This document shows, piece by piece, positions 7,165 through 13,385 of a stretch of 14,050 nt of DNA. Position numbers and translations under genes: made by a program. This stretch comes from Acidimicrobiia bacterium (lineage in GTDB: Bacteria > Actinomycetota > Acidimicrobiia > Acidimicrobiales > Ilumatobacteraceae). Below the pieces are notes generated by a model. The model was not told the DNA's origin and did no database searches. It saw only the letters and a program-made list of their open reading frames with translations. Where the stretch lies: the NCBI GenBank assembly GCA_030425785.1, contig JAUHYJ010000024.1, forward strand, positions 1-14,050. Direction: 5' to 3'. Each line of letters begins with the position of its first letter. Position 1 is the stretch's first letter.

Positions 7165-7515
7165 GTGCCCGACACGGTCGACGACTATCTGGCGGGGCTC
7201 GACGACGACCGACGGGCAGCGCTGCAGGATCTGCGAGCGACGCTGCGTGATCTGCTGCCCGGCGCAGACGAGGGGTTGTCGTACGGCGTGCCGGTGTTCC
7301 GGATCGACGGCCGGCCCGTCGCCGGGTACTCGGCGGCTGCACGCCATCTGTCGTACCTGCCGCACAGCGGCGAGATCACGACGGCGCTCGCCGACGAGCT
7401 GGCCGGCTTCGCCACCAGCAAGGGCGCCGTGAAGTTCACGGTCGACGAGCCGCTCCCGCGTGCGCTCGTCGAACGGCTCGTGCAGGCCCGCCTCGACGAG
7501 CTCCGGCCAGGCTGA
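7165..7515 (+). CDS. DUF1801 (YdhG-like, 'iron chaperone') domain protein
   Basis: A 116-residue soluble protein. It has the recognisable DUF1801 course: VDDYLAGLDDDRRAALQDLRATLRDLLPGADE, then SYGVPVFRIDGRPVAGYSAAARHLSYLPHSG, then SKGAVKFTVDEPLPRALVERLVQARLDEL. The YGxPxF and GAVxFxxDxPLP motifs are the hallmarks. Family members such as YdhG/FrataxinI-like proteins in Bacillus have been linked to iron delivery, but most are uncharacterised, so no function is claimed. GTG 7165 is preferred because of the upstream -10-like hexamer. It stands 27 bases after thiQ; its place next to an importer is probably incidental, since its predicted promoter lies between them. Confidence 0.88.
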   Translation: MPDTVDDYLAGLDDDRRAALQDLRATLRDLLPGADEGLSYGVPVFRIDGRPVAGYSAAARHLSYLPHSGEITTALADELAGFATSKGAVKFTVDEPLPRALVERLVQARLDELRPG

Positions 7516-7520
7516 CGAAC

Positions 7521-7542
7521 GGTTGACGACCGGTTGACGACC
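7521..7542 (+). repeat. Perfect tandem 11-bp repeat upstream of the arsR operator
   Basis: GGTTGACGACC occurs twice back to back (7521-7531 and 7532-7542). Eleven base pairs is close to one helical turn, so both copies would face the same side of DNA. The junction also forms an inverted repeat, CCGGT (7530-7534) with ACCGG (7540-7544). Each copy contains TTGAC, the core of a -35 box, but the distance to the AT-rich palindrome is too long for a standard promoter from either copy. It could be a regulator site, or part of a weak hairpin after the DUF1801 gene. Confidence 0.6.
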
Positions 7543-7559
7543 GGCGACGCGGTCGGTAG

Positions 7560-7591
7560 TTTCCGTGGTGGTTATATAACCACCACGGAAA
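7560..7591. promoter_or_regulatory. Perfect 32-bp palindrome: probable ArsR operator overlapping the promoter
   Basis: The half-site TTTCCGTGGTGGTTAT is followed immediately by its exact reverse complement. The centre, GGTTATATAACC, is a rare AT-rich island in this GC-rich DNA and includes TATAAC, which could serve as -10. The palindrome ends seven bases before the arsR ATG. ArsR-family proteins bind such dyads as dimers and repress their own operon; binding here would cover the promoter. That it is the site of this ArsR protein is inferred from position. Confidence 0.82.
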
Positions 7592-7598
7592 GTACGCC

Positions 7599-7949
7599 AT
7601 GCCGACCGCACAGGAACTGCTCGACGAGACCTTCACCGCACTCGCCAACCCGACCCGGCGAGCGATCCTCGCCCGTCTCGCACACGGGGAGGCGAGCGTC
7701 AACGAGCTCGCCGAGCCCTTCGACATGACACTCCCGGCGATCTCGAAGCACCTCGGCGTGCTCGAACGCGCCGGCCTGATCGAACGCGGCCGCCGCGCCC
7801 AGTTCCGGCCGTGCCGGCTCCGCGCCGAACGGCTGGCCGCAGCCTCCGCCTGGATCGACCAGTACCGCCCGATCTGGGAGGGCCGGCTCGACCAGCTCGA
7901 CGACTACCTGACCCAGCTCCAACACCCCGAAAGCGACACCACCTCATGA
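7599..7949 (+). CDS. ArsR-family winged-helix transcriptional regulator
   Basis: A 116-residue DNA-binding protein. FTALANPTRRAILARLAHG (12-30) opens the winged helix, the helix-turn-helix spans about 33-56 (VNELAEPFDMTLPAISKHLGVLERAG), and LIERGRRAQFRPCRL forms the wing. The metal-sensing CxC motif of ArsR/SmtB metal sensors is absent, and the only cysteine is C72. The C-terminal AWIDQYRPIWEGRLDQLDDYL is typical of the subgroup that pairs with SRPBCC proteins. It overlaps the next gene by ATGA, so the two are translationally coupled. It most likely represses its own operon through the palindrome at 7560-7591. The signal sensed is unknown; a metal is unlikely. Confidence 0.93.
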   Translation: MPTAQELLDETFTALANPTRRAILARLAHGEASVNELAEPFDMTLPAISKHLGVLERAGLIERGRRAQFRPCRLRAERLAAASAWIDQYRPIWEGRLDQLDDYLTQLQHPESDTTS

Positions 7950-8422
7950 ACACTGCCGCCTCGATCGCGCTCACGCGCACCCTCACCGCCCCGCCCGAGC
8001 TCGTCTGGTCGATGTTCGTCGACGCCGAGCACTTCGCGGCGTGGTACGGCCCGACCGGGGCCCGCATCCCGACCGCCGAGATGGACGTGCGCGTGGGCGG
8101 GCGCCGGTTCATCGCGATGGAGATGGACACGCCGAACGGCCCGATGACGATGTGGTTCACCGGCGAGTTCCGCGTCGTCGAACCGCCGCACCGGCTCGTC
8201 TACACCGAGGCGCTCGCCGACGCGAGCGGACGACCGCTCACCGCCGAGGAAGCCGGCATCCCGGCGGGCCACCCGACGCTCACCGAGGTGACCGTCGAGC
8301 TGACCGCGGTCGACGGCGGCACCCGGCTGCAGCTCACCCACGCCGGCGTCCCGGCGGGATCACCCGGCGAGATGGGGTGGAACATGGCGCTCGACGAGCT
8401 GGCCGAGCGACTCGCCGCCTGA
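7946..8422 (+). CDS. SRPBCC / AHSA1-like (activator of Hsp90 ATPase homologue 1) domain protein
   Basis: A 158-residue soluble protein with the START-like helix-grip fold expected for AHSA1-family members. Seen are ALTRTLTAPPELVWSMFVDAEHFAAWYGP near the start, GGRRFIAMEMDTPNGPMTMWFTGEFRVVEPPHRLVYTEAL in the strand-rich middle, TEVTVELTAVDGGTRLQLTHAG, and a C-terminal helix GEMGWNMALDELAERLAA. The fold has a hydrophobic pocket that binds small ligands; the ligand is unknown, and the Hsp90 link belongs to eukaryotic relatives. ArsR-SRPBCC pairs are widespread. The start ATG 7946 overlaps the arsR stop. It ends ten bases before the convergent APC gene. Confidence 0.92.
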   Translation: MNTAASIALTRTLTAPPELVWSMFVDAEHFAAWYGPTGARIPTAEMDVRVGGRRFIAMEMDTPNGPMTMWFTGEFRVVEPPHRLVYTEALADASGRPLTAEEAGIPAGHPTLTEVTVELTAVDGGTRLQLTHAGVPAGSPGEMGWNMALDELAERLAA

Positions 8423-8432
8423 CGGACGCGCA

Positions 8433-9674
8433 TCAGCCGAGGCGGGCGGCCGCCTGCCGTATGACGACGCCGACCACGAGCACGATCACCCCGCCGATCA
8501 CCACGTCGGCGGGCAGCGCGAACGCAAGGACCAGGCACCCGACGAGCCCGGTCACCGCGACCGGTCGGGGCCAGCGACGCTCCTCGGCGGACAGGGTGAG
8601 CGCCGCCGCGTTGGTGATCGCGTAGTAGGTCAGGACGGCGAGCCCCGAGACCCCGATCGCGCGTTCGAGATCGAGGACGACGACGAGCGCCACCACCACC
8701 GTCGCCACCGTCAGCTCGGCGCGGATCGGCAACGACCGACGGGCGTCGATCACGGCGAGCGCGGACGGGAGTTCGCGCCGACGTGCCATGGCGAGGCTCG
8801 TCCGCGAGATCCCGGGGATCAGGTTCAGGAGGACACCGAGCGCGGCGATCCCCGCGCCGATCCGCACGACGGGGGCGAGACCGCCGAGCGCGCCCGCGTC
8901 GGCGACCAGCCGCAGCGGTGCGTCGGTCGCGGCCAGCTCGGCCGCCGGGACGACCGCGAGCGCGGTGATCGCCACCACGGCGTACACCACCAGCACGCCT
9001 CCGAGCGCGAGTGGGATCGCTCGTGGGATGGTGCGGGCAGGGTCGCGGACCTCCTCGCCGAGCGTCGCGATCCGGGCATACCCCGCAAAGGCGAAGAACA
9101 GGTACGCGGCGGCGCGGAGCTGGTCGGCGACCGAGCCGCCGAGCGGCGTGAGCCGACCGACGTCTGCGGCGTCGCCCGCCCATCCCGACACCACGACGAC
9201 GGTCAACGCAACCATCGACACGGCGAGCAGCACCTTCGTGACCGCGACGGTCCGGCTGAGCCCGCCGAGGTTGACGCCGGTGATGCCGATCACTGCGACG
9301 ACGGCGATCGCACGGGCGCGCTCCGGCCAGAGATAGGCGCCGACGGTCAAGGCCATCGCCGCGCACGATGCCGTCTTGCCGACGACGAACCCCCACCCGG
9401 CCAGGTGTCCCCAGAACGGGCCCAGTCGACGGCGGCCGTAGACGTACGTGCCGCCCGACTCCGGGTGCACGGCCGCGAGCTGCGCGGACGACGTCGCGTT
9501 GCAGAACGCCACGACACCGGCCACGCCGAGGCCGATCAACAGCCCGGTGCCAGCGGCAGCCGCCGCCGGCGCCCATGCTGCGAACACGCCCGCACCGATC
9601 ATCGAGCCGGCGCCGATGACGACGGCGTCGGACACGCCGAGGGTTCGCTGCAACTGGCGGTCGGCGGTGTCCAC
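8433..9674 (-). CDS. APC-family amino acid permease
   Basis: A 413-residue membrane protein, somewhat short for the family but with its landmarks. GAGSMIGAGVF (residues 21-31) is the unwound first helix that binds the substrate amine and carboxylate (consensus GxxIGxGIF). HPESGGTYVYGRRRLGPFWGHLAGW follows helix 2. FFAFAGYARIATLGEEVRDPARTIPRAI is the helix 6 and loop signature. About twelve hydrophobic segments can be counted. The substrate is probably an amino acid or amine, not resolvable further. GTG 9674 is chosen because TACGTT ends seven bases upstream and the conserved part begins at once; the longer open frame upstream has non-family sequence. It is convergent with the SRPBCC gene and divergent from the GNAT gene. 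Confidence 0.92.
   Translation of the reverse strand: MDTADRQLQRTLGVSDAVVIGAGSMIGAGVFAAWAPAAAAAGTGLLIGLGVAGVVAFCNATSSAQLAAVHPESGGTYVYGRRRLGPFWGHLAGWGFVVGKTASCAAMALTVGAYLWPERARAIAVVAVIGITGVNLGGLSRTVAVTKVLLAVSMVALTVVVVSGWAGDAADVGRLTPLGGSVADQLRAAAYLFFAFAGYARIATLGEEVRDPARTIPRAIPLALGGVLVVYAVVAITALAVVPAAELAATDAPLRLVADAGALGGLAPVVRIGAGIAALGVLLNLIPGISRTSLAMARRRELPSALAVIDARRSLPIRAELTVATVVVALVVVLDLERAIGVSGLAVLTYYAITNAAALTLSAEERRWPRPVAVTGLVGCLVLAFALPADVVIGGVIVLVVGVVIRQAAARLG
8440..8455. terminator. Possible hairpin between the convergent SRPBCC and APC genes
   Basis: AGGCGG (8440-8445), a GCGG loop, then CCGCCT (8450-8455) form a six-pair GC hairpin 18 bases after the SRPBCC stop and just inside the 3' end of the APC gene. 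No T-run follows on either strand. It could slow or end transcription from both sides, but such hairpins are easily made by chance in GC-rich DNA. Confidence 0.25.
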
Positions 9675-9681
9675 GCACCGC

Positions 9682-9687
9682 AACGTA
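9682..9687 (-). promoter_or_regulatory. -10 element TACGTT for the APC permease
   Basis: On the minus strand TACGTT fits TANNNT and is followed by seven bases and then GTG 9674, predicting a leaderless mRNA. The identical hexamer stands before the maleylpyruvate isomerase-like gene at 10847-10842. Confidence 0.55.
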
Positions 9688-9729
9688 ACGACCCGAGGTT
9701 GACGCTCGGTGAACGGACGATGGCGGCGC

Positions 9730-9735
9730 CAGACT
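9730..9735 (+). promoter_or_regulatory. -10-like hexamer CAGACT for the GNAT gene
   Basis: CAGACT is followed by GTGCAG and then ATG 9742, again a six-base spacing. A TTGACG at 9699-9704 is too far away (25 bases) to be its -35; GTGAAC at 9709-9714, with a 15-base spacer, is a weak candidate. Confidence 0.45.
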
Positions 9736-9741
9736 GTGCAG

Positions 9742-10194
9742 ATGCCGGACCCGATCGTCGAGCTGTGCCCGGCCGACACCCATCCGCTGCGGCGCGCCGT
9801 GCTGCGCACCGGAACGGCGAGCGACGTCGTCGTGTTCGATGGCGACGATGAGTCGGCGACCTTCCACCTGGGCGCCGAGCGGAACGGGGAGATCGTTGCC
9901 GTGTCGTCGTGGATGCGACGCCGGTTCGGCGCCCACGATGCGGCGTACCAGCTGCGTGGGATGGCGACGGCGCCGACCGTCCGGGGAACGGGCGTCGGCA
10001 CCGCCCTGCTCCTCGCCGGTCTCGCCGAGTGCCGAGCCCGCGGTGCCGAGGTCGTGTGGGCGCGGGCGCGCGTGACGGCGCTCGAGTTCTACACGAGCCA
10101 CGGCTTCGAGGTCGTCGGCGACGAGTTCGTCGACGACACCACCGGGCTCCCGCACGTCGTCATCCACCGACCGGTCATCGGCACACCTCAGTAG
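9742..10194 (+). CDS. GNAT-family N-acetyltransferase
   Basis: A 150-residue enzyme that should transfer an acetyl group from acetyl-CoA to an amine. Motif A is clear: YQLRGMATAPTVRGTGVGTALL, with RGTGVG as the CoA pyrophosphate loop, followed by helix LAGLAECRARGAEVVWARA. The motif B end ALEFYTSHGFEVVGDEF is the classic 'FYxxxGF' of GNATs. The N-terminal third (VELCPADTHPLRRAVLRTG) resembles the small stand-alone GNATs of unknown substrate. ATG 9742 is preferred over the in-frame ATG 9709, because a -10-like hexamer lies between them at the usual distance and the first 11 residues of the longer version are unlike the family. Its stop overlaps the convergent downstream gene by seven bases. 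Confidence 0.92.
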   Translation: MPDPIVELCPADTHPLRRAVLRTGTASDVVVFDGDDESATFHLGAERNGEIVAVSSWMRRRFGAHDAAYQLRGMATAPTVRGTGVGTALLLAGLAECRARGAEVVWARARVTALEFYTSHGFEVVGDEFVDDTTGLPHVVIHRPVIGTPQ

Positions 10195-10835
10195 ATCGCC
10201 GCAGGCGCGAGACCGTCGACCTCGATCCGCCCCAGCAGCCAGGCGAGCCGGGTCGCCGGCGGCAGGGCGAGCGCGGCGGCGGGCATCGGGGTCAGCCCCA
10301 TCGGCTTGTTCGCACGCCAGAGCATCTCCATCAGGCGCAGCTCGACGCGCAGGTAGCGGCGCGGGAGGTCGGCGAACTCGAAGCCGAGCCCGAGATCGAT
10401 GCGATGCACCAGCACCTCGCGCAGGCGGAGGAACGGCACCATTGAGGTCGGTCGTGACCCGGTGATCGTCTCGACCGTTCCGGTCCAGCCGGTGTGGTGC
10501 GAGACGGCGGCGTCGACCGCAGCGGCGGTGTGCTCGACGTCGTCCACCAGGGCGTCCCACGGGCGATCGGCGCCGGCGGCGATATCGGCGTTGCGGCCCT
10601 CGCGCCCGAGCGGGTACTGGGGGTGTCCGGCGAGCATCGACAGCACGCTGTCGGCGTTGCGCGCGATGTGGGTGAGGACGTGGCCGATCGTCCAGTCCGG
10701 CAGACGCGAGGGCGTGGTGGGGTCGACCGGGTCGAGCGCGCGCAGGTGTTCGATCAGGGTCGCGTGCGCCACGACCACGTCGGCGATGTCGGCGGCGAGC
10801 ACCTCGGCGTCGACGGAACTCGAATCGTGCGGCAC
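10188..10835 (-). CDS. Maleylpyruvate isomerase family mycothiol-dependent enzyme (DinB-like fold)
   Basis: A 215-residue protein of the DinB-like four-helix family. The N-terminal domain contains RLPDWTIGHVLTHIARNAD (44-62) and LRLREVLVHRIDLGLGF (137-152). H52 or H56 together with E140 and H144 match the His, Glu, His metal site of mycothiol-dependent maleylpyruvate isomerase, with the ExxxH spacing kept. The C-terminal domain is short. Members use mycothiol, the thiol of actinobacteria, for isomerisation or transfer reactions; the actual substrate is unknown, and no gentisate-pathway genes lie nearby. The start GTG 10835 follows TACGTT by six bases. The open frame extends 20 codons further upstream without family similarity. 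It is divergent from gnd and convergent with the GNAT gene. Confidence 0.87.
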   Translation of the reverse strand: MPHDSSSVDAEVLAADIADVVVAHATLIEHLRALDPVDPTTPSRLPDWTIGHVLTHIARNADSVLSMLAGHPQYPLGREGRNADIAAGADRPWDALVDDVEHTAAAVDAAVSHHTGWTGTVETITGSRPTSMVPFLRLREVLVHRIDLGLGFEFADLPRRYLRVELRLMEMLWRANKPMGLTPMPAAALALPPATRLAWLLGRIEVDGLAPAAIY

Positions 10836-10841
10836 GTGTTC

Positions 10842-10847
10842 AACGTA
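10842..10847 (-). promoter_or_regulatory. -10 element TACGTT for the maleylpyruvate isomerase-like gene
   Basis: On the minus strand TACGTT, then GAACAC, then GTG 10835: exactly six bases between hexamer and start codon, leaving no ribosome binding site. It fits TANNNT and matches the APC promoter hexamer. Confidence 0.58.
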
Positions 10848-10859
10848 GCCCTGACGTGG

Positions 10860-10865
10860 CAGGCT
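10860..10865 (+). promoter_or_regulatory. -10-like hexamer CAGGCT for the gnd-zwf operon
   Basis: CAGGCT is followed by GGACGC and ATG 10872. Transcription would start at or next to that ATG, 23 bases before the gnd start. It lies 12 bp from the divergent TACGTT. No clear -35 is seen. Confidence 0.45.
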
Positions 10866-10871
10866 GGACGC

Positions 10872-10910
10872 ATGGTCGAACGACGGGAGACGCAATGCAG
10901 TTGGGGATGA
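10872..10910 (+). CDS. Possible 12-codon leaderless upstream ORF overlapping the gnd start
   Basis: ATG 10872 opens a 12-codon frame encoding MVERRETQCSWG, ending at TGA 10908-10910. It lies in a different frame from gnd and stops 11 bases past the gnd ATG (10895-10897). The ATG is exactly six bases after the -10-like CAGGCT, the same placement as the annotated starts of four other genes here, so ribosomes may begin on it. The gnd start has its own GGGAG at 10885-10889, inside this ORF. It may couple or tune gnd translation, or the ATG may be a chance feature of a short leader. Too short for family comparison. Confidence 0.3.
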   Translation: MVERRETQCSWG

Positions 10911-11917
10911 TCGGGCTCGGCCGGATGGGCGCCAACATGGTGCGCCGGCTCATGGCCGACGGGCACGAGTGCGTGGTCCACGACGTGAGCCGCGGGCCCA
11001 TCGACGAGCTCGCGGGTGAGGGCGCCACGCCCGCCCACTCGCTCGAGGAACTGGTCGCCGCGCTCGAACCGCCTCGACACGTGTGGGTGATGATCCCGGC
11101 CGCCTACGTCGACGGCACGGTCGAGCGCCTCGCCCCGCTGCTCGACGAGGGCGACGCGATCATCGACGGCGGCAACTCGTGGTACCGCCACGACGTCGAC
11201 ACGTCGGCCGAGCTCGCCGAGCAGGGCATCCACTACCTCGATTGCGGCACGAGTGGGGGCGTGCACGGGCTCGAGCGGGGCTACTGCCTGATGATCGGCG
11301 GCGACGACGAGGTGGTCGAGCGGATGACGCCGATCTTCACCTCGCTGGCACCGGGCGTCGACGCCGCCGAACGCACGCCGGGCGGGGCCGACGAGCCGAC
11401 GGCGGCCGAACAGGGCTGGCTGCACTGTGGGCCGTCCGGGGCCGGGCACTTCGTGAAGATGGTGCACAACGGCATCGAGTACGGATTGATGCAGGCCTAT
11501 GCCGAAGGGCTGAACGTGCTGGCGAAGGCGAACATCGGGGCCATCGACCACGAGGTGGACGCCGAGACCGCACCACTCGCGGACGCGAAGTACTACCAGT
11601 ACGACCTCGACCTCGCCCAGGTGACCGAGGTCTGGCGACGTGGGTCGGTCATCACCAGCTGGCTCCTCGACCTGACGGCCGAGGCGCTGCTCGACGACCC
11701 GCACCTCGATGCGTACGAGGGTCACGTCAGCGACTCGGGCGAGGGCCGCTGGACGGTGCACGCCGCGATCGACGAGGGCGTGCCGGCGCCGGTGCTGTCG
11801 GCGGCGCTGTACAGCCGGTTCGAGTCCCGGGGTCGGGGCGACGTGGCGAACAAGGTGCTGTCGGCGATGCGGGCCGGGTTCGGCGGCCACCACGAGAAGC
11901 GGGGCTCGACGCGATGA
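10895..11917 (+). CDS. gnd: 6-phosphogluconate dehydrogenase, decarboxylating (short YqeC/GndA type)
   Basis: A 340-residue cytoplasmic enzyme of the oxidative pentose phosphate pathway, converting 6-phosphogluconate to ribulose 5-phosphate and CO2. GLGRMG (7-12) is the dinucleotide loop, GGNSWYRHD (92-100) and DCGTSGGVHGLERG (117-129) bind substrate, and GAGHFVKMVHNGIEYGLMQ (182-200) holds catalytic K188, N192 and E195. WRRGSVITSWLLDL and the C-terminal FGGHH are typical of the short form, which lacks the long C-terminal tail of the classical ~470-residue enzyme. D30 at the end of the second strand favours NAD over NADP, an inference. ATG 10895 has GGGAG five bases upstream. The stop overlaps zwf by ATGA. 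Confidence 0.96.
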   Translation: MQLGMIGLGRMGANMVRRLMADGHECVVHDVSRGPIDELAGEGATPAHSLEELVAALEPPRHVWVMIPAAYVDGTVERLAPLLDEGDAIIDGGNSWYRHDVDTSAELAEQGIHYLDCGTSGGVHGLERGYCLMIGGDDEVVERMTPIFTSLAPGVDAAERTPGGADEPTAAEQGWLHCGPSGAGHFVKMVHNGIEYGLMQAYAEGLNVLAKANIGAIDHEVDAETAPLADAKYYQYDLDLAQVTEVWRRGSVITSWLLDLTAEALLDDPHLDAYEGHVSDSGEGRWTVHAAIDEGVPAPVLSAALYSRFESRGRGDVANKVLSAMRAGFGGHHEKRGSTR

Positions 11918-13323
11918 CGCTCCCCCACAGTGACCAGCCGGCGGCCGACGCGCTCGTGCTGTTCGGTGCCACCGGTGATCTCGCGAAGCGCAAGCTCTTC
12001 CCGGCGTTGTACCAGCTCGAACGCACCGGGCTCCTGAAGGTGCCCGTCATCGGCGTCGCCCGATCCGACTGGACCGACCAGGCGTTCTGCGAGCACGCCG
12101 AGGAGGCGATCGTCGCCGCGGACGCGCATGCCGATGCTGCGGTGATCGGGCCGCTCAAGCAGCGACTCGATCTGATCCAAGGCGACTACTCGCACCAGTC
12201 GACGTGGGAGGAGCTCCGCGACACCCTCGACCGACACGGGTCGAAGCACGCCGTCTACTACATGGCGATCCCGCCGTCGATGTTCCCGGTCGTCGCCCAG
12301 CAGCTCGCGTCGGTCGGGTTGAACCAGCGGGGCCGGATCGTCGTCGAGAAGCCGTTCGGTCGCGACCTGCCGTCCGCCCAGGAGCTCAACCAGACGCTCG
12401 CGAAGGTGTTCCCCGAGGAACGGATCTTCCGCATCGACCACTACCTCGGCAAGGAGTCGGTCGAGGACCTCTTGGTCTTCCGGTTCTCGAACGCGCTGCT
12501 CGAGCCGGTGTGGAACCGGCGCTACGTCCGCAGCGTGCAGGTCACGATGTCGGAGACGATCGGCGTCGAGGGCCGCGGCTCGTTCTACGACGGGGTCGGT
12601 GCCATCCGCGACGTGCTACAGAACCACCTGCTGCAGGTGGTCGCGCTGCTGGCGATGGAACCGCCGGCGGGTGCCGACAGCCAGTACCTGCAGGACGAGA
12701 AGGCGAAGGTGTTCGCCGCGATGCGTCCGATCGAGCCGGACGACCTCGTGCGTGGTCAGTACGTCGGCTATCGCGACGAACACGGCGTCGACCCGAACTC
12801 CGACGTCGAGACGTTCGCCGCCTGCCGGCTCGAGATCGACTCGTGGCGCTGGGCCGGCGTGCCGTGGTACGTCCGGGTCGGCAAGGGGCTCGCCGAGTCG
12901 GCGACCGAGGCCGTCGTCGAGTTCCAGCGACCGCCACGGCTGCTGTTCGACGAGGCGGGTGGGCCACCGCCCGGCCGCAACCTGGTGCGGTTCCGGTTGG
13001 GCAAGCAGGACGGGGTGACCTTCGCGCTGCAGGCCAAGACACCGGGCCCGCACCTCGACAGCCAGGAGGTCGACATCTCGGTCGACTTCGCCGCTGCGCT
13101 GGGTGAGCGCTCGGCCGCCTACGAACGGCTGCTGGGCGACGCACTCGCGGGTTCGCCGCGGCGGTTCGCGCGGCAGGACATCGTCGAGCACACGTGGTCG
13201 GTCATCCAGCCGATCCTCGACACGCCCGGACCGGTCCACCCCTACTTCCGCGGGTCGTGGGGCCCGTCCGAGGCCGAGCGGATCCTCGAGAACGAGGACA
13301 CCTGGTACGAACCGAGCAGCTGA
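11914..13323 (+). CDS. zwf: Glucose-6-phosphate 1-dehydrogenase
   Basis: A 469-residue cytoplasmic enzyme oxidising glucose 6-phosphate to 6-phosphogluconolactone. VLFGATGDLAKRKLFPALYQL (from 15) is the coenzyme-binding loop, IGVARSDW includes R50 at the position that usually contacts the NADP 2'-phosphate, IVVEKPFGRD follows, and RIDHYLGKE (173-181) is the active-site signature with H176 and K180. FYDGVGAIRDVLQNHLLQ and WRWAGVPWYVRVGK are also standard. Length is normal. The start overlaps the gnd stop by four bases, so the two are one translation unit. The lactonase (pgl) and OpcA, which are often neighbours of zwf in actinobacteria, are not seen here. Confidence 0.97.
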   Translation: MTLPHSDQPAADALVLFGATGDLAKRKLFPALYQLERTGLLKVPVIGVARSDWTDQAFCEHAEEAIVAADAHADAAVIGPLKQRLDLIQGDYSHQSTWEELRDTLDRHGSKHAVYYMAIPPSMFPVVAQQLASVGLNQRGRIVVEKPFGRDLPSAQELNQTLAKVFPEERIFRIDHYLGKESVEDLLVFRFSNALLEPVWNRRYVRSVQVTMSETIGVEGRGSFYDGVGAIRDVLQNHLLQVVALLAMEPPAGADSQYLQDEKAKVFAAMRPIEPDDLVRGQYVGYRDEHGVDPNSDVETFAACRLEIDSWRWAGVPWYVRVGKGLAESATEAVVEFQRPPRLLFDEAGGPPPGRNLVRFRLGKQDGVTFALQAKTPGPHLDSQEVDISVDFAAALGERSAAYERLLGDALAGSPRRFARQDIVEHTWSVIQPILDTPGPVHPYFRGSWGPSEAERILENEDTWYEPSS

Positions 13324-13385
13324 GTCGGCGGGACATCCCTCGTCGATCTCGGAACCATCACGACGGTTCGAGCGTCAGAGTCGGT

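Noticed and set aside
7560..7598. The palindrome as an intrinsic terminator of the DUF1801 gene
   Set aside because: No T-run follows, it is directly next to the arsR start, and its AT-rich centre suits a promoter/operator better. A side effect on read-through cannot be excluded.
9709..9741. Longer GNAT start at ATG 9709
   Set aside because: The added 11 residues are unlike the family, and the -10-like hexamer at 9730-9735 would lie inside the coding sequence.
8200..10560. A 786-codon minus-strand open frame spanning the SRPBCC, APC, GNAT and isomerase-like genes
   Set aside because: It overlaps the APC gene in another frame, is extremely Arg-rich and matches no family. The APC and isomerase frames carry clear motifs instead.
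11083..13323. A long plus-strand frame suggesting a 746-residue fusion upstream of zwf
   Set aside because: The first 277 codons lie in the wrong frame of gnd and are Arg/Gly-rich noise. The ATGA overlap and the family start support zwf at 11914.
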